64,000 nucleotides of DNA from Marinobacterium jannaschii DSM 6295 (GTDB taxonomy: Bacteria > Pseudomonadota > Gammaproteobacteria > Pseudomonadales > Balneatricaceae). The DNA lies in the NCBI RefSeq assembly GCF_000620085.1, contig NZ_JHVJ01000006.1:186001-250000 (forward strand), given 5' to 3'. Under the pieces are notes generated by a model that did no database searches, was not told the DNA's origin, and saw only the letters and a program-made list of their open reading frames with translations. The stretch's first letter is position 1; each line of letters opens with the position of its first letter. This document shows, one piece after another, positions 52,352 to 62,157 of the stretch. The position numbers were made by a program, and so were the translations under genes.

Positions 52352-52933
52352 ATGGCCTGGAACCCGGAGCACAAACAGCAGACTCGCGAACGGATTCTCA
52401 ACAATGCCGCACGGCTGTTTTCCACCCGGGGTTTTGATGGGGTCAGCATCGATCAGGTCATGCAGGAAGCGGGCATGACCCGGGGCGCTTTCTACAGTCA
52501 CTTCAGTTCCAAATCCGCCCTCTATGCGGAATCGATGAAATTTGCTGCCCGCCAGGCCGTGAATGGCGTCAAGGCCCGCTGTAGCAGCGCATCGCCACAC
52601 CAGATGATCGAAACCTATCTCAGCCAGCAGCACCGCAGCGGCGATCCCTTTCGCTGCCCCCTGGCGTTTCTGATCACTGATGTGTCCCAGCAGGATGAAG
52701 CCGTGCGGCAAACCTATACCCGGCTGTTCCGTGGCTTTGTCGAAAACCTGTCACCGCAGCACAGTGCCGCTGAACGTGAGCAGCTGCTGCAACAGGCAGT
52801 GATGATGATCGGGGGTATGGCAATCGCCCGCGCGCTCAGTGATGACAAGCTGGCGACGGAGCTGCTGCAGGCCTGTCGCAGCGCCATTATTCCCGCCGGC
52901 ACGGAAATTGACCCAGATCAAACCTCAGCTTAA
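52352..52933 (+). CDS. TetR-family transcriptional regulator
   Basis: 193 residues with an N-terminal TetR helix-turn-helix (TRERILNNAARLFSTRGFDGVSIDQVMQEAGMTRGAFYSHFSSKSALY) and a helical ligand domain similar to the AcrR/NemR-like C-terminal family. It probably represses the divergent GST gene and itself. The ligand is unknown. Confidence 0.9.
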   Translation: MAWNPEHKQQTRERILNNAARLFSTRGFDGVSIDQVMQEAGMTRGAFYSHFSSKSALYAESMKFAARQAVNGVKARCSSASPHQMIETYLSQQHRSGDPFRCPLAFLITDVSQQDEAVRQTYTRLFRGFVENLSPQHSAAEREQLLQQAVMMIGGMAIARALSDDKLATELLQACRSAIIPAGTEIDPDQTSA

Positions 52934-53037
52934 TTTCTGATCAGTTGCCGGCAGCCGGCCGCAATCGAAACTACACTGCCGACTCCCCTTAATGACGCAA
53001 AACCGGTCGACAACAACAATGAAAATGGTGAACAGCA

Positions 53038-53238
53038 ATGGATTACCGTTCGTTAGCCAGAGAGAATGAGGCCGTCCCTGAGGGGACGGAAGAGAGCAGG
53101 TGTATGAGTGAGGAGCGCGACCAGCTCCGCAGGCAATTGCTAAACCGGGCAGAAAGATTGCGGGATGATGGCACCCATGCAGCCGAATTCTGGCTGGCGG
53201 AGCAATATGAGATGACTGCAATGTTCCTGAAAGTCTGA
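53038..53238 (+). CDS. Small hypothetical protein
   Basis: 66 residues from ATG 53038, or 44 from ATG 53104, which has the better upstream AGCAGG. The sequence is charged and helical (SEERDQLRRQLLNRAERLRDDGTHAAEFWLAEQYEMTAMFL). It is followed by a clear terminator, which supports a real transcript. No family was recognised. Confidence 0.6.
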   Translation: MDYRSLARENEAVPEGTEESRCMSEERDQLRRQLLNRAERLRDDGTHAAEFWLAEQYEMTAMFLKV

Positions 53239-53253
53239 TCCACAAAGCAATAG

Positions 53254-53280
53254 GAGCGCGTCCCCCGACGCGCTCTTTGT
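53254..53280 (+). terminator. Rho-independent terminator
   Basis: The stem GAGCGCGTC / GACGCGCTC with a CCCC loop is followed by TTTGTT, 15 bases after the small hypothetical gene. Confidence 0.85.
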
Positions 53281-53426
53281 TCCCAAAAAGCAACAGACAA
53301 GATAGAGTGAGTATCAGTCACCCTGCTCTGGGTCACTATATCCATCTGAAAGCAAAGAGTTATTTCGCATATTTATCGATATGCACCTAAGCTGTTGGAT
53401 ACATCATTCCAAATGGAGAGGTCGAT

Positions 53427-53672
53427 ATGCCGTACAACCGCGAGCTAATGGAAGAATTGAATGTACTCGCTCTGTTTGACCTGGAAACCACACAGGCCGG
53501 TATCAAGGTTCATTCCGATGCCCGTCCCGAACTGATTGAAGCCACCAAGCGCCTGTATGAAAAAGGCCTTGTATCCAATCCGGACGGGGGTTACCTGACA
53601 CCGCTCGGTCATGATGCGGCTGAAAACAGCTCAGTCTTACTTACGATTTTGAACACCGCCAGCGGTCTCTGA
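53427..53672 (+). CDS. TIGR02647-family protein
   Basis: 81 residues that follow the TIGR02647 pattern (PYNRELMEELNVLALFDLETTQAGIKVHSDA, then EATKRLYEKGLVSNPDGGYLTPLG). The fold suggests a small winged-helix-like DNA-binding protein, but no function is established. A good site (GGAGAGG) precedes ATG 53427, and a terminator follows at 53741. Confidence 0.88.
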   Translation: MPYNRELMEELNVLALFDLETTQAGIKVHSDARPELIEATKRLYEKGLVSNPDGGYLTPLGHDAAENSSVLLTILNTASGL

Positions 53673-53740
53673 AAAACCGCTTAGCCACCTGACAAACTCC
53701 ATATTGTCGGGAGCTGACATTGAATCAGCGCGAATATTAA

Positions 53741-53772
53741 ACGGGGCCTCATTCAATATGAGCCCCGTTTTT
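53741..53772 (+). terminator. Rho-independent terminator after TIGR02647 gene
   Basis: The stem ACGGGGC-c-TCAT / ATGAGCCCCGT, with one bulged base, is followed by TTTTT. Confidence 0.85.
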
Positions 53773-53876
53773 GCGTCTTTGCAATTATGATGGTTACCGA
53801 TAGAATCTAGCCCCCTGCCGTTAATGACACGGCCGATAACGCATTCAGTGATTATCACTTCTACACGAGGCTAACC

Positions 53877-54449
53877 ATGGTGGACTTTGTTACATCTTTC
53901 CGGAAAGGTCTGAACACGGCCGAAGAAGCGATCAGAAATCACAACGAAATTAATGCCGTATTTGACGCCTTGGAAGAGCAGCTGAACCAGGCCACTAACG
54001 GTCAGCTGAAGCTTTGCCGCAAGGAGTTCTTCGAGCGCAAGGCAACCCTGGATTTCTCCCAGCAGAAGGAGAAGTACTGGGCTATTGCCGCCGAAAACCG
54101 CCTGCTGCACGACAGCCCGGTGGCGGAACTGGCGCGTTGGGAACCCTCGGAAGCGGGTTATCCGGCAAACGTTAACTACGCCGGCAGTGACCATATCTGT
54201 CACGGAAAGGATGAGCTGGAAGCGGTCTTGTGTAGCCTGCTGGCCGATACCCGTATCGGTGATCGCCTCTACCGACTGCTGAATAACGATGACACCGCAG
54301 CACCCCAGGCAGAACAGAGCAGCAAGCCGGCAGAGACCGCAGCTCAGACCAGTGCTACGGCAGAAACTGAAGCCCCGGCTGCAGAGAGCGAAGCGAAGAA
54401 AAAGAAGCCGCTGCTCCCCAAACGCAGCCTGCTTAAAGGCCTTTCATAA
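53877..54449 (+). CDS. Hypothetical protein with Ala/Glu-rich tail
   Basis: 190 residues. The first 140 form a helical globular part (VDFVTSFRKGLNTAEEAIRNHNEINAVFDALEEQLNQ), with a Cys at 45 and AGSDHICHGKDELEAVL. The last 50 are a low-complexity Ala/Glu/Thr linker ending in a basic KKKKPLLPKRSLLKGLS. No known family was recognised. A 13-base-pair stem overlaps the stop codon and probably ends the transcript. Confidence 0.72.
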   Translation: MVDFVTSFRKGLNTAEEAIRNHNEINAVFDALEEQLNQATNGQLKLCRKEFFERKATLDFSQQKEKYWAIAAENRLLHDSPVAELARWEPSEAGYPANVNYAGSDHICHGKDELEAVLCSLLADTRIGDRLYRLLNNDDTAAPQAEQSSKPAETAAQTSATAETEAPAAESEAKKKKPLLPKRSLLKGLS

Positions 54450-54460
54450 GGCCTTTAAGC
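54431..54460 (+). terminator. Perfect 13-bp hairpin across stop codon
   Basis: GCTTAAAGGCCTT / AAGGCCTTTAAGC with a TCAT loop. The TAA stop at 54447-54449 lies in the loop and right arm. No T-run follows, so it may serve RNA stability more than termination. Confidence 0.55.
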
Positions 54461-54483
54461 AAGCGACCGTCCCTGAGCGCCAG

Positions 54484-54933
54484 TCAGCTTTCCGTCGATT
54501 GCCTGGCTTTCAGATCCCGCGCCAGTCCCAGCCTCGGGATATCGATCTTCGGACAACGATCCATTACCACCGCCAGTCCGGCCGCTTCAGCCCTGGCGGC
54601 TGCCGGATGGTTGATTACGCCCAGCTGTAGCCAGACCGCAGCCGCACCGACGGCGATTGCCTCATCGACCACCTCCGCGGCCGCCTCCGGGTTACGGAAG
54701 ATATCCACCAGATCGGGAACCGGCTCAACCTCCTGCAGCGAGCCGAGCACGGTCTGTCCCAGTATCTGCTGACCCGCCTTTAACGGATTCACCGGTATCA
54801 CCCGGTAGCCGCACTCCAGCAGGTATTGCATCACCCGGTAGCTGTCACGGTGCGACTTCGGGCTGGCTCCCACCAGGGCGATCGTACGTACCTGCTGCAG
54901 TAACTGAGTTAACTCTCTGTCGCTCTGTAACAT
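54484..54933 (-). CDS. CoA-binding (YccU-type) protein
   Basis: 149 residues from ATG 54933; the longer frame overlaps moeB and lacks family sequence. The CoA-binding Rossmann domain is shown by RTIALVGASPKSHRDSYRVMQYLLECGYRVIPVNP and AIAVGAAAVWLQLGVINHPAAARAEAAGLAVVMDRCPKI. The role is unknown. It follows moeB by 19 bases in the same direction. Confidence 0.88.
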   Translation of the reverse strand: MLQSDRELTQLLQQVRTIALVGASPKSHRDSYRVMQYLLECGYRVIPVNPLKAGQQILGQTVLGSLQEVEPVPDLVDIFRNPEAAAEVVDEAIAVGAAAVWLQLGVINHPAAARAEAAGLAVVMDRCPKIDIPRLGLARDLKARQSTES

Positions 54934-54952
54934 CCGCTTAGCTTCCCTTCGT

Positions 54953-55711
54953 TTACTCGGAGGCCGTCGCGCGGCACACCGGGCAGGCATTATCCTTGCG
55001 CAGTTTCAGGCTGCGCCACTCCATGCTGCGACCGTCCAGCAATAGCAGCTTACCCACCAGGGGCTTGCCGATACCGGCCAGTACCTTGAGCGCTTCCATC
55101 GCCTGCACCGACCCGATAATCCCGACCAGCGGCGCCAGTACGCCGGATTCGGAGCAGGTCAGCCCCTCCTCCTCGCCCTCTTTATAGAGGCACTGGTAAC
55201 AGGGTGAGTCCGGCTGACGGGGGTCATACACCGCAACCTGCCCCTCCATACGGATCGCCGCCCCGGAGACCAGTGGTTTCAGGTGGGCAACGCAGGCCGC
55301 ATTGATGGCAAAACGGGTACCGAAGTTATCAGTACAGTCCACCACCAGGTCCACCGCCGCCACCTGTTCAGCCAGTTCGGCCTGATCCAGCCGGCGGTTG
55401 ATGGCACGGACCTTAACTTCAGGATTCAGCTGCGCCAGGGCGTGCGCCGCCGATTCCACCTTGGGCTCGCCAATCGTCGCCGTGGTATGGACGATCTGAC
55501 GCTGCAGGTTAGTCAGCTCAACATGGTCATCGTCGACCAGTACCAGCTCACCCACCCCCGCCGCGGCCAGGTACATAGCCACCGGACTGCCCAGGCCGCC
55601 GAGACCGATAATCAGCACCCGGGCACGGAGCCAGGCTTCCTGACCATCAATATCCACCTCGGGCAACATGATCTGGCGGCTGTATCTCAGTAACTGCTCA
55701 TCACTCAACAT
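54953..55711 (-). CDS. moeB: Molybdopterin-synthase adenylyltransferase MoeB
   Basis: 252 residues. The ThiF/MoeB adenylation domain has GLGGLGSPVAMYLAAAG and the catalytic Asp/Arg region DDDHVELTNLQRQIVH. Zinc is held by CYQC (near 177) and CPVC at the C-terminus. It activates the C-terminal Gly of MoaD for molybdopterin synthesis. In this gene order (prmC-moeB) it may also serve other sulfur carriers. It overlaps the end of prmC by 11 bases. Confidence 0.92.
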   Translation of the reverse strand: MLSDEQLLRYSRQIMLPEVDIDGQEAWLRARVLIIGLGGLGSPVAMYLAAAGVGELVLVDDDHVELTNLQRQIVHTTATIGEPKVESAAHALAQLNPEVKVRAINRRLDQAELAEQVAAVDLVVDCTDNFGTRFAINAACVAHLKPLVSGAAIRMEGQVAVYDPRQPDSPCYQCLYKEGEEEGLTCSESGVLAPLVGIIGSVQAMEALKVLAGIGKPLVGKLLLLDGRSMEWRSLKLRKDNACPVCRATASE

Positions 55712-56564
55712 CGTTTTCTACTCCCGTGCCGGGCGCTGCCGGCCAGCGTCCCAAGGTGACGCGGTCACGGCTGCCCAGATCCTGTTCTGTGGAAATCTCA
55801 CTGTAGCCACACTGCGCCAATACCCGCCGTGAGGCTTCGCCCTGATCATAGCCATGCTCGAACATCAGCCAGCCGCCCGGTTTCAGATAATGACGGGCCT
55901 GTTCGGCAATCAGCTGAATATCCGCCATCCCGGCGTTATCTGCAACCAGCGCGCTGAGCGGTTCGAAGCGCACATCACCCTGCGCCAGATGAGGGTCCTG
56001 CGGGTCGATATAGGGCGGATTACTCACCAGCAGGTCGAACTCGCCCTCCAGGGCATCAAACCAGTTGCTCTGACAAAACCCGGCATTACTGATCCCCAGG
56101 CGCTGCCGGTTGCGCTCTGCCAGCGCCACCGCAGCGGCAACCCGGTCACAGCCGGTCAGCTGCCAGGCGGGACGCTCTGAAGCCAGCGCCAGCGCAATCG
56201 CGCCCGTGCCGGTGCCCAGATCCGCCACACGATAGTCGCCATTATCCAGCTTCGCCAGAGCCAGTTCGACCAGGGTTTCGGTATCAGGCCGCGGGATCAA
56301 AGTATCCGGCGTCACCTCCAGCTGCAGGGTCCAGAAATCGCGGTAGCCGAGAATATGAGCGACCGGCTCGCCTTTCTCCCGCCGTGCCAGCAGCGCCATG
56401 AACGCCTCCTGCTGCTGCGGTGTCAGTGTGCGGTCAGGCCAGGTAAACAGGTAGCTGCGCGGCTTTTCCAGCAGATGGCAGAGCAACAGTTCCAGATCCA
56501 GCCGGGCGCTGTCGCTGAGCTTTTCCAGTCGTGCGCTTTGAGCCAGCGCCTCATCAATTCTCAT
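55701..56564 (-). CDS. prmC: Peptide chain release factor N5-glutamine methyltransferase PrmC
   Basis: About 287 residues from ATG 56564 (MRIDEALAQSARLEKL); ATG 56579 is possible. The N-terminal helical domain binds the release factor, the SAM-binding motif is VADLGTGTGAIALALASE, and the catalytic NPPY is in LLVSNPPYIDP. It methylates the GGQ Gln of RF1/RF2. It lies one small opposite-strand gene away from prfA, instead of directly after it. Confidence 0.94.
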   Translation of the reverse strand: MRIDEALAQSARLEKLSDSARLDLELLLCHLLEKPRSYLFTWPDRTLTPQQQEAFMALLARREKGEPVAHILGYRDFWTLQLEVTPDTLIPRPDTETLVELALAKLDNGDYRVADLGTGTGAIALALASERPAWQLTGCDRVAAAVALAERNRQRLGISNAGFCQSNWFDALEGEFDLLVSNPPYIDPQDPHLAQGDVRFEPLSALVADNAGMADIQLIAEQARHYLKPGGWLMFEHGYDQGEASRRVLAQCGYSEISTEQDLGSRDRVTLGRWPAAPGTGVENDVE

Positions 56565-56836
56565 CTGTCGTTTTTCCATAGCAAATCAGTGGCAGGCGTC
56601 GCAATCTGGTATTTTCCCCTGCCCCCGGTTTGATTTATATTCGCAAAAATGAAGGTACGCGATCAGCCGTTCTCTGTTTGTATCCTGCCTGTGCGGCGAC
56701 AACAAGGGCTGATCTACCTCAGTTATGCTTGAACCGGCAATGAGTCTGGCCCTGGAGCCTCGCCATGCGGCGAATCGCTTCGGTACACCCCGACCATTGC
56801 TCCTATTATCAATCTGTGAAGCGAGAGCCGAAGAAG

Positions 56837-57016
56837 ATGGGCACTAAAATCCGTGTCAATCATAACCCGACTGATGATCTGGATAGCTGGGAAGAGGAAT
56901 ACCCTGAAGAAGAGAGCCGCAGAATGCCGCGTGGCCAGCGGCGGCGTGAAATTGAAGACCGCCTGGCTGAACGCCATTTGCGTAAACAGATAGAGGACAG
57001 CTACTACTTCGATTAA
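56837..57016 (+). CDS. PA3496-family small protein
   Basis: 59 residues from ATG 56837 (MGTKIRVNHNPTDDLDSWEEEYPEEE); the longer frame from 56765 has no family match. An acidic N-terminal half is followed by a basic RRREIEDRLAERHLRKQIEDSYYFD, which fits the PA3496 family of putative envelope-integrity proteins. It lies on the opposite strand between prmC and prfA. Confidence 0.78.
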   Translation: MGTKIRVNHNPTDDLDSWEEEYPEEESRRMPRGQRRREIEDRLAERHLRKQIEDSYYFD

Positions 57017-57034
57017 ACGGACGATAGATCTACT

Positions 57035-57060
57035 GATGCAGAGACCGGGGTCTCTGCATC
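57035..57060. terminator. Hairpin between PA3496-type gene and prfA
   Basis: A perfect 12-base-pair stem GATGCAGAGACC / GGTCTCTGCATC with a 2-base loop, between convergent genes. There is no T-run. Confidence 0.55.
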
Positions 57061-57083
57061 ACCTTCCTGACGCTACCCGCCTG

Positions 57084-58175
57084 TCAGCCCTGATCTTCCG
57101 ACAGTGCGCCCAGCTGCTCGGCCTGATACTCATGCATCAGCGGCTCAATCACATGTCCCAGTTCACCGGCAATCACTTCCTGCAGCTTGTACAGCGTCAG
57201 GTTAATGCGATGATCCGTCACCCGTCCCTGCGGATAATTGTAGGTACGGATTCGCTCTGAGCGGTCGCCACTGCCGACCAGGCTCTTACGGGTGCTGGCC
57301 TGCTCCGCCGCATGCTTTTCCTGCTCAGCGGCCTGCAGGCGGGACGCCAGCAAAGACATCGCCCTGGCGCGATTTTTATGCTGCGAACGCTCGTCCTGAC
57401 ACTCCACCACCACGCCGGTCGGGATATGGGTGATACGGATTGCCGAGTCGGTCTTGTTGACGTGCTGACCGCCAGCCCCGGAGGCACGGAAAGTATCGAC
57501 ACGCAGGTCGGCCTTATTAATCTCGACATCACCCACCTCATCCATCTCCGGCATCACCGCCACGGTACAGGCTGAAGTGTGGATACGGCCCTGGGATTCG
57601 GTCTCAGGTACACGCTGTACGCGATGAGCACCGGATTCAAATTTCAGCCGCGAGAATACATCCTTGCCCACCACCCGGGTGATCAGCTCTTTATAACCGC
57701 CGTGCTCACCTTCATTGGCACTGACCACTTCGATCTTCCAGCCCTGGCCTTCGGCAAAGCGGGAGTACATGCGGAACAGGTCACCGGAGAAGATTGCGGC
57801 TTCATCACCGCCGGTTCCGGCCCGGATCTCGAGGAAGACGTTACGGGCATCGTTAGGGTCCTTCGGCAGCAGCAGGATCTGCAGCTCAGCTTCCAGCGCT
57901 TCGATACGCTCCTTGGCGGCGGCGAACTCCTCCTTCGCCATCTCACGCATATCCGGATCATCGTCCGCCAGCATCAGTTCGGCTTCAGCTACATCTTCGC
58001 CGGCCTGGTTATAGGCGGCGAAGCTCTGTACCACCGGCTCCAGCTCGGCATACTCGCGGGAGTAATCACGGAAACGGTTCTGGTCTGAGATCACACCCGG
58101 ATCGGACAGCAGTGCCGCCAGCTCTTCATAACGGTCGGCCAGCTTTTCTAATTTCGCAACAATGGAGGGTTTCAT
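57084..58175 (-). CDS. prfA: Peptide chain release factor 1
   Basis: 363 residues, the usual RF1 length. The catalytic GGQ is in [18 protein letters not shown], and the domain order matches RF1. It ends translation at UAA and UAG. Its start overlaps the stop of hemA (ATGA), as is common in gammaproteobacteria. Confidence 0.96.
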   Translation of the reverse strand: MKPSIVAKLEKLADRYEELAALLSDPGVISDQNRFRDYSREYAELEPVVQSFAAYNQAGEDVAEAELMLADDDPDMREMAKEEFAAAKERIEALEAELQILLLPKDPNDARNVFLEIRAGTGGDEAAIFSGDLFRMYSRFAEGQGWKIEVVSANEGEHGGYKELITRVVGKDVFSRLKFESGAHRVQRVPETESQGRIHTSACTVAVMPEMDEVGDVEINKADLRVDTFRASGAGGQHVNKTDSAIRITHIPTGVVVECQDERSQHKNRARAMSLLASRLQAAEQEKHAAEQASTRKSLVGSGDRSERIRTYNYPQGRVTDHRINLTLYKLQEVIAGELGHVIEPLMHEYQAEQLGALSEDQG

Positions 58176-59449
58176 GAATTCTTTTCGTTGTTGGTGTCAT
58201 CGCCCAGATCAAACAGCTCCTGTACCAGTCCGAGCATCTCGCTGCGTCCTTCGGCACTGGCTCTGCGAAGCTGGATCGTTGGCTGATGCAACACCTTATT
58301 GGTTAAGCCGCGTGCCAGCTGGTTCAGGACATCTTCGGCAGGCTTGCCGTTGCGTAGCTGGCGCAGGGCTTTTTCAAGTTCCTGGTCACGCAGGGACTCG
58401 GTGCGGGTTCGCAGTGCAGTGAGGGTATCGACAGCCTCCAGTGCACGCAGCTGACCCATAAAATCGTGGGTGCCGGATTCAACCAGAATTTCAGCCTCGC
58501 GGGCCGCATCTTCACGGCTGCGCTGGTTCTCCTCGATCACCTCGGTAAGATCATCGACGGTGTAGAGGTAGACATCATCCAGTTCGGCGACTTGCTCTTC
58601 GATATCACGCGGTACCGCGATATCGACCATAAAGATCGGCCGGTGCTTACGCTTTTTCAGCGCCGCTTCCACAGCCCCCTTGCCCAGGATCGGCAGCTGG
58701 CTGGCGGTGGATGCGATAACAATATCGGCCTCCGGCAGCGCCTCGGGGATATCGCCCAGCAGAATCGCCTTGCCGGAGAACTCCTCGGCCAGGTTCAGTG
58801 CCCGCGACAGGGTGCGGTTCGCCACCGTAATCTCTTTCACACCCGCCTGGCAGAGATGGCGGGCGACCAGCTCGATGGTTTCACCGGCCCCGATCAGCAA
58901 CGCCCTGGAAGTACTCAGGTCAGCAAAGATATGCTGTGACAGGCTGACTGCAGCGTAAGCCACCGAAACCGGGTTCTGGCCGATCGCGGTATCGGTACGC
59001 ACCTGTTTCGCCACTGAGAAGGTCTGCTGAAACAGCCGTCCCAGTTCAGCACTGATATAGCCGTGCTCCTGCGACAGGGAGTAGGAAGACTTCAGCTGGC
59101 CCAGTATCTGGGGTTCGCCCAGCACCAGCGAATCCAGCCCGCTGGCCACCCGCATCATGTGACGCGCAGCATCCTCGTTCCAGTAGGCGTAGGAGCAGTT
59201 CTGCAGCGTATCCGGGTCGAGGTTGTGGAAAGCTCCCAACCACTCCAGCAGATCCCGCGTGCCGGCCAGCTCGGTCGAGCAGTAGAGTTCGGTCCGGTTG
59301 CAGGTCGAGAGGATAGCGATCTCTTTCAGTCGCGCATGTTCGCGGGCATGGGCCAACGCATCGGTCAGCTGCTCCGGAGTGAACGCTACCCGTTCACGCA
59401 CTGAAACAGGAGCGGTCTTATGATTGATACCTAGCGCCAATAGAGCCAT
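58172..59449 (-). CDS. hemA: Glutamyl-tRNA reductase
   Basis: 425 residues. The N-terminal catalytic domain carries the active-site Cys in [13 protein letters not shown] (Cys50), followed by a Rossmann NADPH domain ([16 protein letters not shown]) and a C-terminal helical dimerisation domain. It makes glutamate-1-semialdehyde from Glu-tRNA, the first step to haem and other tetrapyrroles. Confidence 0.96.
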   Translation of the reverse strand: MALLALGINHKTAPVSVRERVAFTPEQLTDALAHAREHARLKEIAILSTCNRTELYCSTELAGTRDLLEWLGAFHNLDPDTLQNCSYAYWNEDAARHMMRVASGLDSLVLGEPQILGQLKSSYSLSQEHGYISAELGRLFQQTFSVAKQVRTDTAIGQNPVSVAYAAVSLSQHIFADLSTSRALLIGAGETIELVARHLCQAGVKEITVANRTLSRALNLAEEFSGKAILLGDIPEALPEADIVIASTASQLPILGKGAVEAALKKRKHRPIFMVDIAVPRDIEEQVAELDDVYLYTVDDLTEVIEENQRSREDAAREAEILVESGTHDFMGQLRALEAVDTLTALRTRTESLRDQELEKALRQLRNGKPAEDVLNQLARGLTNKVLHQPTIQLRRASAEGRSEMLGLVQELFDLGDDTNNEKNS

Positions 59450-59817
59450 AACGTCTGCAACTAACCTCTCACCCGGGCCTCTCCTTCAGCATATGACACC
59501 AGCGACCCGATTAACTAAGCGCGTAATCATACAATGCTTTGCCCCAAAGGTTAAAACGGCCCGTGGCTCTTTTCCGGGTTTCCATTGACCTGATCACGGC
59601 GAAAAGCCCGGCTCAGCGCCCGCGCAGACGGTTTATCCGCAGCCGGGCGGGAACTTTTAACGCCAACACCACCCAAAACACAGACAGCACTGCAAATTGC
59701 CATGCAATGCCGTCACTTTGTTGCGATGCAGGAAGAATCCGTCCTGATGCTGCTGACAAGCTGTCCGGGATTCATCTATAGTGACTAAACGTTATAGGGA
59801 CCTATGCTGTTAAATTC
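59450..59817. other. Divergent intergenic region hemA / TPR lipoprotein
   Basis: 368 bases. It should hold the promoters of both units, but no clear sigma-70 pair or operator stands out. An 80-codon frame at 59539-59781 shows no ribosome binding site or protein-like composition and is not accepted. Confidence 0.5.
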
Positions 59818-61515
59818 ATGAAGAAAATTCTGCTTGCCGCCATATCAAGCGCCCTGCTGGCCGGGTGCAGCTCTCCGATTCAGAAAAGCGCCTCTGCCAT
59901 AGAGAGCACGCCGCCTGCGTATGAGCCGGGTGAACTCAACCGGAAATCACTCTATGACCTGCTGGTAGCCGAGATATCCGGCCAGCGGCAACAGTTTGAT
60001 ACGGCGCTTGAGCTGTATCTGAAACAGGCCGAGCTGACCAATGACCCCGGCGTTGCCAAACGCGCCACCCGGGTCGCCCAGTATGTCAAAGACCGCGAAT
60101 CCATGGCCAAGGCCGCTGCGCTCTGGCGGCAGGCAGAGCCGGACAATATGGAACCCTATCAGATCTCCGCCAGCCTGCTGCTGCATGAAGGCAAGTTTGA
60201 CGAGGCCCGTCCGCTGTTACGCAAGGCGATGAGCGAGAATTCAGAGCGGCTGTTATTGGTGATCCGCAGCCAGATTCCCAAGATGGAACAGAGCACGTTA
60301 CAGGGCTATTACAACCTGCTGCAGGAGATCCAAGGTGATGACCCGGCGGCCAGCCTGATCACCCAGGGCCTGCTGCTGATTCAGATGGAACAGCCCGAGG
60401 ACGGCCTGAAAGCGTTTAACGGCGCCCTCGCACTGGAGCCGGATAACCTGGACGCCCTGGTGCAGAAAGCCGAGCTGCTGCGTGCCACCGGCCGCACCGA
60501 CGAAGCCCTGGCGCTGCTGAAGCGAAAGACCCTGAAGATGGATCTGGAAGAGAACCGCCAGCTGCATATCCTCTATACCCAGCTGTTATTCCAGTCCGGC
60601 AAGACCGATCAGGGCCGTCAGCAGGCAGAGAAATTGCTGAAAGCACTGCCGGATGACCCGCAGCTGAAATTCTACCTTGGCCTGCTGATGCTGGAATATA
60701 ACCAGCTGAAGCCCGCCAGCAACATCATGCAGGAGATCCTGCGCAGCCACCCCAATGACAGCCGGCCACACTTCTATATGGGTCATATCGCCCAGAAGGA
60801 AAACCGCATCGAAGATGCCGTAAGCCACTATATCCGGGTCAAGGATGGTAAGAACATACTGCAATCCTTTTCCCGCGCACTGACCCTGCTGGACAAGCCT
60901 TCCGATCAGGCCCGAGTCCAGCAGATCATGAAAGACGGCCGCGCCAGCCTGCCGGCGATGGTGCCGCGGTTCTACGCCCTGGAAGCCGAATGGCTGAACC
61001 TGCGCCAGCTGAAAACCGAAGCCCTGAAAGTACTGAACGAAGCCCTGGCCCAGTTTGATGACGATATCAGCCTGCTTTACAGCCGCGCGATGCTGCAGGA
61101 AGCGACTCAGTTCGATCTGGCGGAGAAAGACCTGCGCCGGATTTTACAGCTGGAACCCGACAACGCCATGGCCCAGAACGCCCTGGGGTACACCCTGACC
61201 CTGCATACCAGGCGGTATAAAGAAGCGCTGCAACTGATCAGTAAGGCGCTGGAACAACGCCCTGACGATGCCGCCATCATAGACTCGATGGGCTGGGTGC
61301 TGTTCAAACTGGGACGCGTCGAAGAAGCCCTGCCCTACCTTGAACGCGCCTATAAGGAAGTCCAGGATGCCGAGGTCGCCAGTCACCTGATTCAGGCCTA
61401 TCAGGCGGCCGGCCAGCGCGCCAAAGCCGAAGCCCTGCTACAGAAAAGCCTGAAACAAACACCGGACAGCAAGGAACTGATCGAGGCGGCCCGTAGCCTG
61501 GATATGCCGCAATGA
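59818..61515 (+). CDS. TPR-repeat outer-membrane-type lipoprotein
   Basis: 565 residues. A lipoprotein signal with lipobox LLAGC (lipidated Cys17) is followed by at least ten tetratricopeptide-like repeats (for example DAALELYLKQAELTND-type and RRYKEALQLISKALEQRPDDAAIIDSMGW). It is translationally coupled to lolB (4-base overlap), an arrangement also known in pseudomonads. It probably acts as a scaffold in envelope biogenesis; its partner is unknown. Confidence 0.85.
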   Translation: MKKILLAAISSALLAGCSSPIQKSASAIESTPPAYEPGELNRKSLYDLLVAEISGQRQQFDTALELYLKQAELTNDPGVAKRATRVAQYVKDRESMAKAAALWRQAEPDNMEPYQISASLLLHEGKFDEARPLLRKAMSENSERLLLVIRSQIPKMEQSTLQGYYNLLQEIQGDDPAASLITQGLLLIQMEQPEDGLKAFNGALALEPDNLDALVQKAELLRATGRTDEALALLKRKTLKMDLEENRQLHILYTQLLFQSGKTDQGRQQAEKLLKALPDDPQLKFYLGLLMLEYNQLKPASNIMQEILRSHPNDSRPHFYMGHIAQKENRIEDAVSHYIRVKDGKNILQSFSRALTLLDKPSDQARVQQIMKDGRASLPAMVPRFYALEAEWLNLRQLKTEALKVLNEALAQFDDDISLLYSRAMLQEATQFDLAEKDLRRILQLEPDNAMAQNALGYTLTLHTRRYKEALQLISKALEQRPDDAAIIDSMGWVLFKLGRVEEALPYLERAYKEVQDAEVASHLIQAYQAAGQRAKAEALLQKSLKQTPDSKELIEAARSLDMPQ

Positions 61516-62111
61516 AACTTCGCTCTATCCTGCCGCTGCTACTGATCAGCATTGTACTGGCCGGCTGCAGCGGCTTTCAGCAAGCAGATGCCCCGGCCGA
61601 GCGGCAGCTTGACTGGGCTGAATACCGGCAATATATGGCCCGGCTTAACCACTGGGAACTGCTGGGAAAAATCGGCATCCGCAGCGATGCCGAAGCCCTG
61701 TCCGCCAGTATGCAATGGCAACAGCAACAGAGTCGCTACGCAATCCAGCTGCGCGGCCCGCTGGGCCAGGGCGGCGCCGATATTCAGGGCGACCCGCGCC
61801 AGGTCAGCATTGAGATCCCCGGCGAAGGCCGCTATGAAGCCGATAATCCGGAACTGCTGCTGCAACAGACCACCGGCTGGCAGCTGCCGATCAGCGATAT
61901 CCAGTATTGGATAAGGGGCATCCCTTCCCCGCAGGCCCCATTCGAGCAGGTGATCGAAAAAAATCGACTGCAAACACTTGACCAAAACGGCTGGCATATA
62001 CAATATGTCCGCTATCAACGCTTTGGTGTTCTGCTACCAAGCAAAATCAAACTGAGCCGTGGCCAGATCCGCATCACATTAGTGGTAAAGAAGTGGCAAA
62101 TCAGCGCCTGA
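61512..62111 (+). CDS. lolB: Outer-membrane lipoprotein LolB
   Basis: 199 residues with lipobox VLAGC (Cys19) and the LolB pattern: NHWELLGKIGIRSDAEALSASMQWQQ, GPLGQGGADIQGD, and GWQLPISDIQYWIRGIPSP. It accepts lipoproteins from LolA and inserts them into the outer membrane. In relatives, ispE normally follows lolB; here only 97 bases separate lolB from the tRNA gene. Confidence 0.93.
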   Translation: MKLRSILPLLLISIVLAGCSGFQQADAPAERQLDWAEYRQYMARLNHWELLGKIGIRSDAEALSASMQWQQQQSRYAIQLRGPLGQGGADIQGDPRQVSIEIPGEGRYEADNPELLLQQTTGWQLPISDIQYWIRGIPSPQAPFEQVIEKNRLQTLDQNGWHIQYVRYQRFGVLLPSKIKLSRGQIRITLVVKKWQISA

Positions 62112-62128
62112 AAACGGCCTCTGTCAGT

Positions 62129-62157
62129 TTGACATTTCACTCACGTTCGTAGAGAAT
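62129..62157 (+). promoter_or_regulatory. Sigma-70 promoter of tRNA-Gln
   Basis: TTGACA (62129-62134), a 17-base spacer, GAGAAT (62152-62157), and a GC-rich discriminator (GTGCGCCG) typical of stable RNA promoters, about 50 bases before the tRNA. Confidence 0.6.

Noticed and set aside
59539-59781. 80-codon frame in the hemA/TPR gap
   Set aside because: No ribosome binding site and no protein-like composition.
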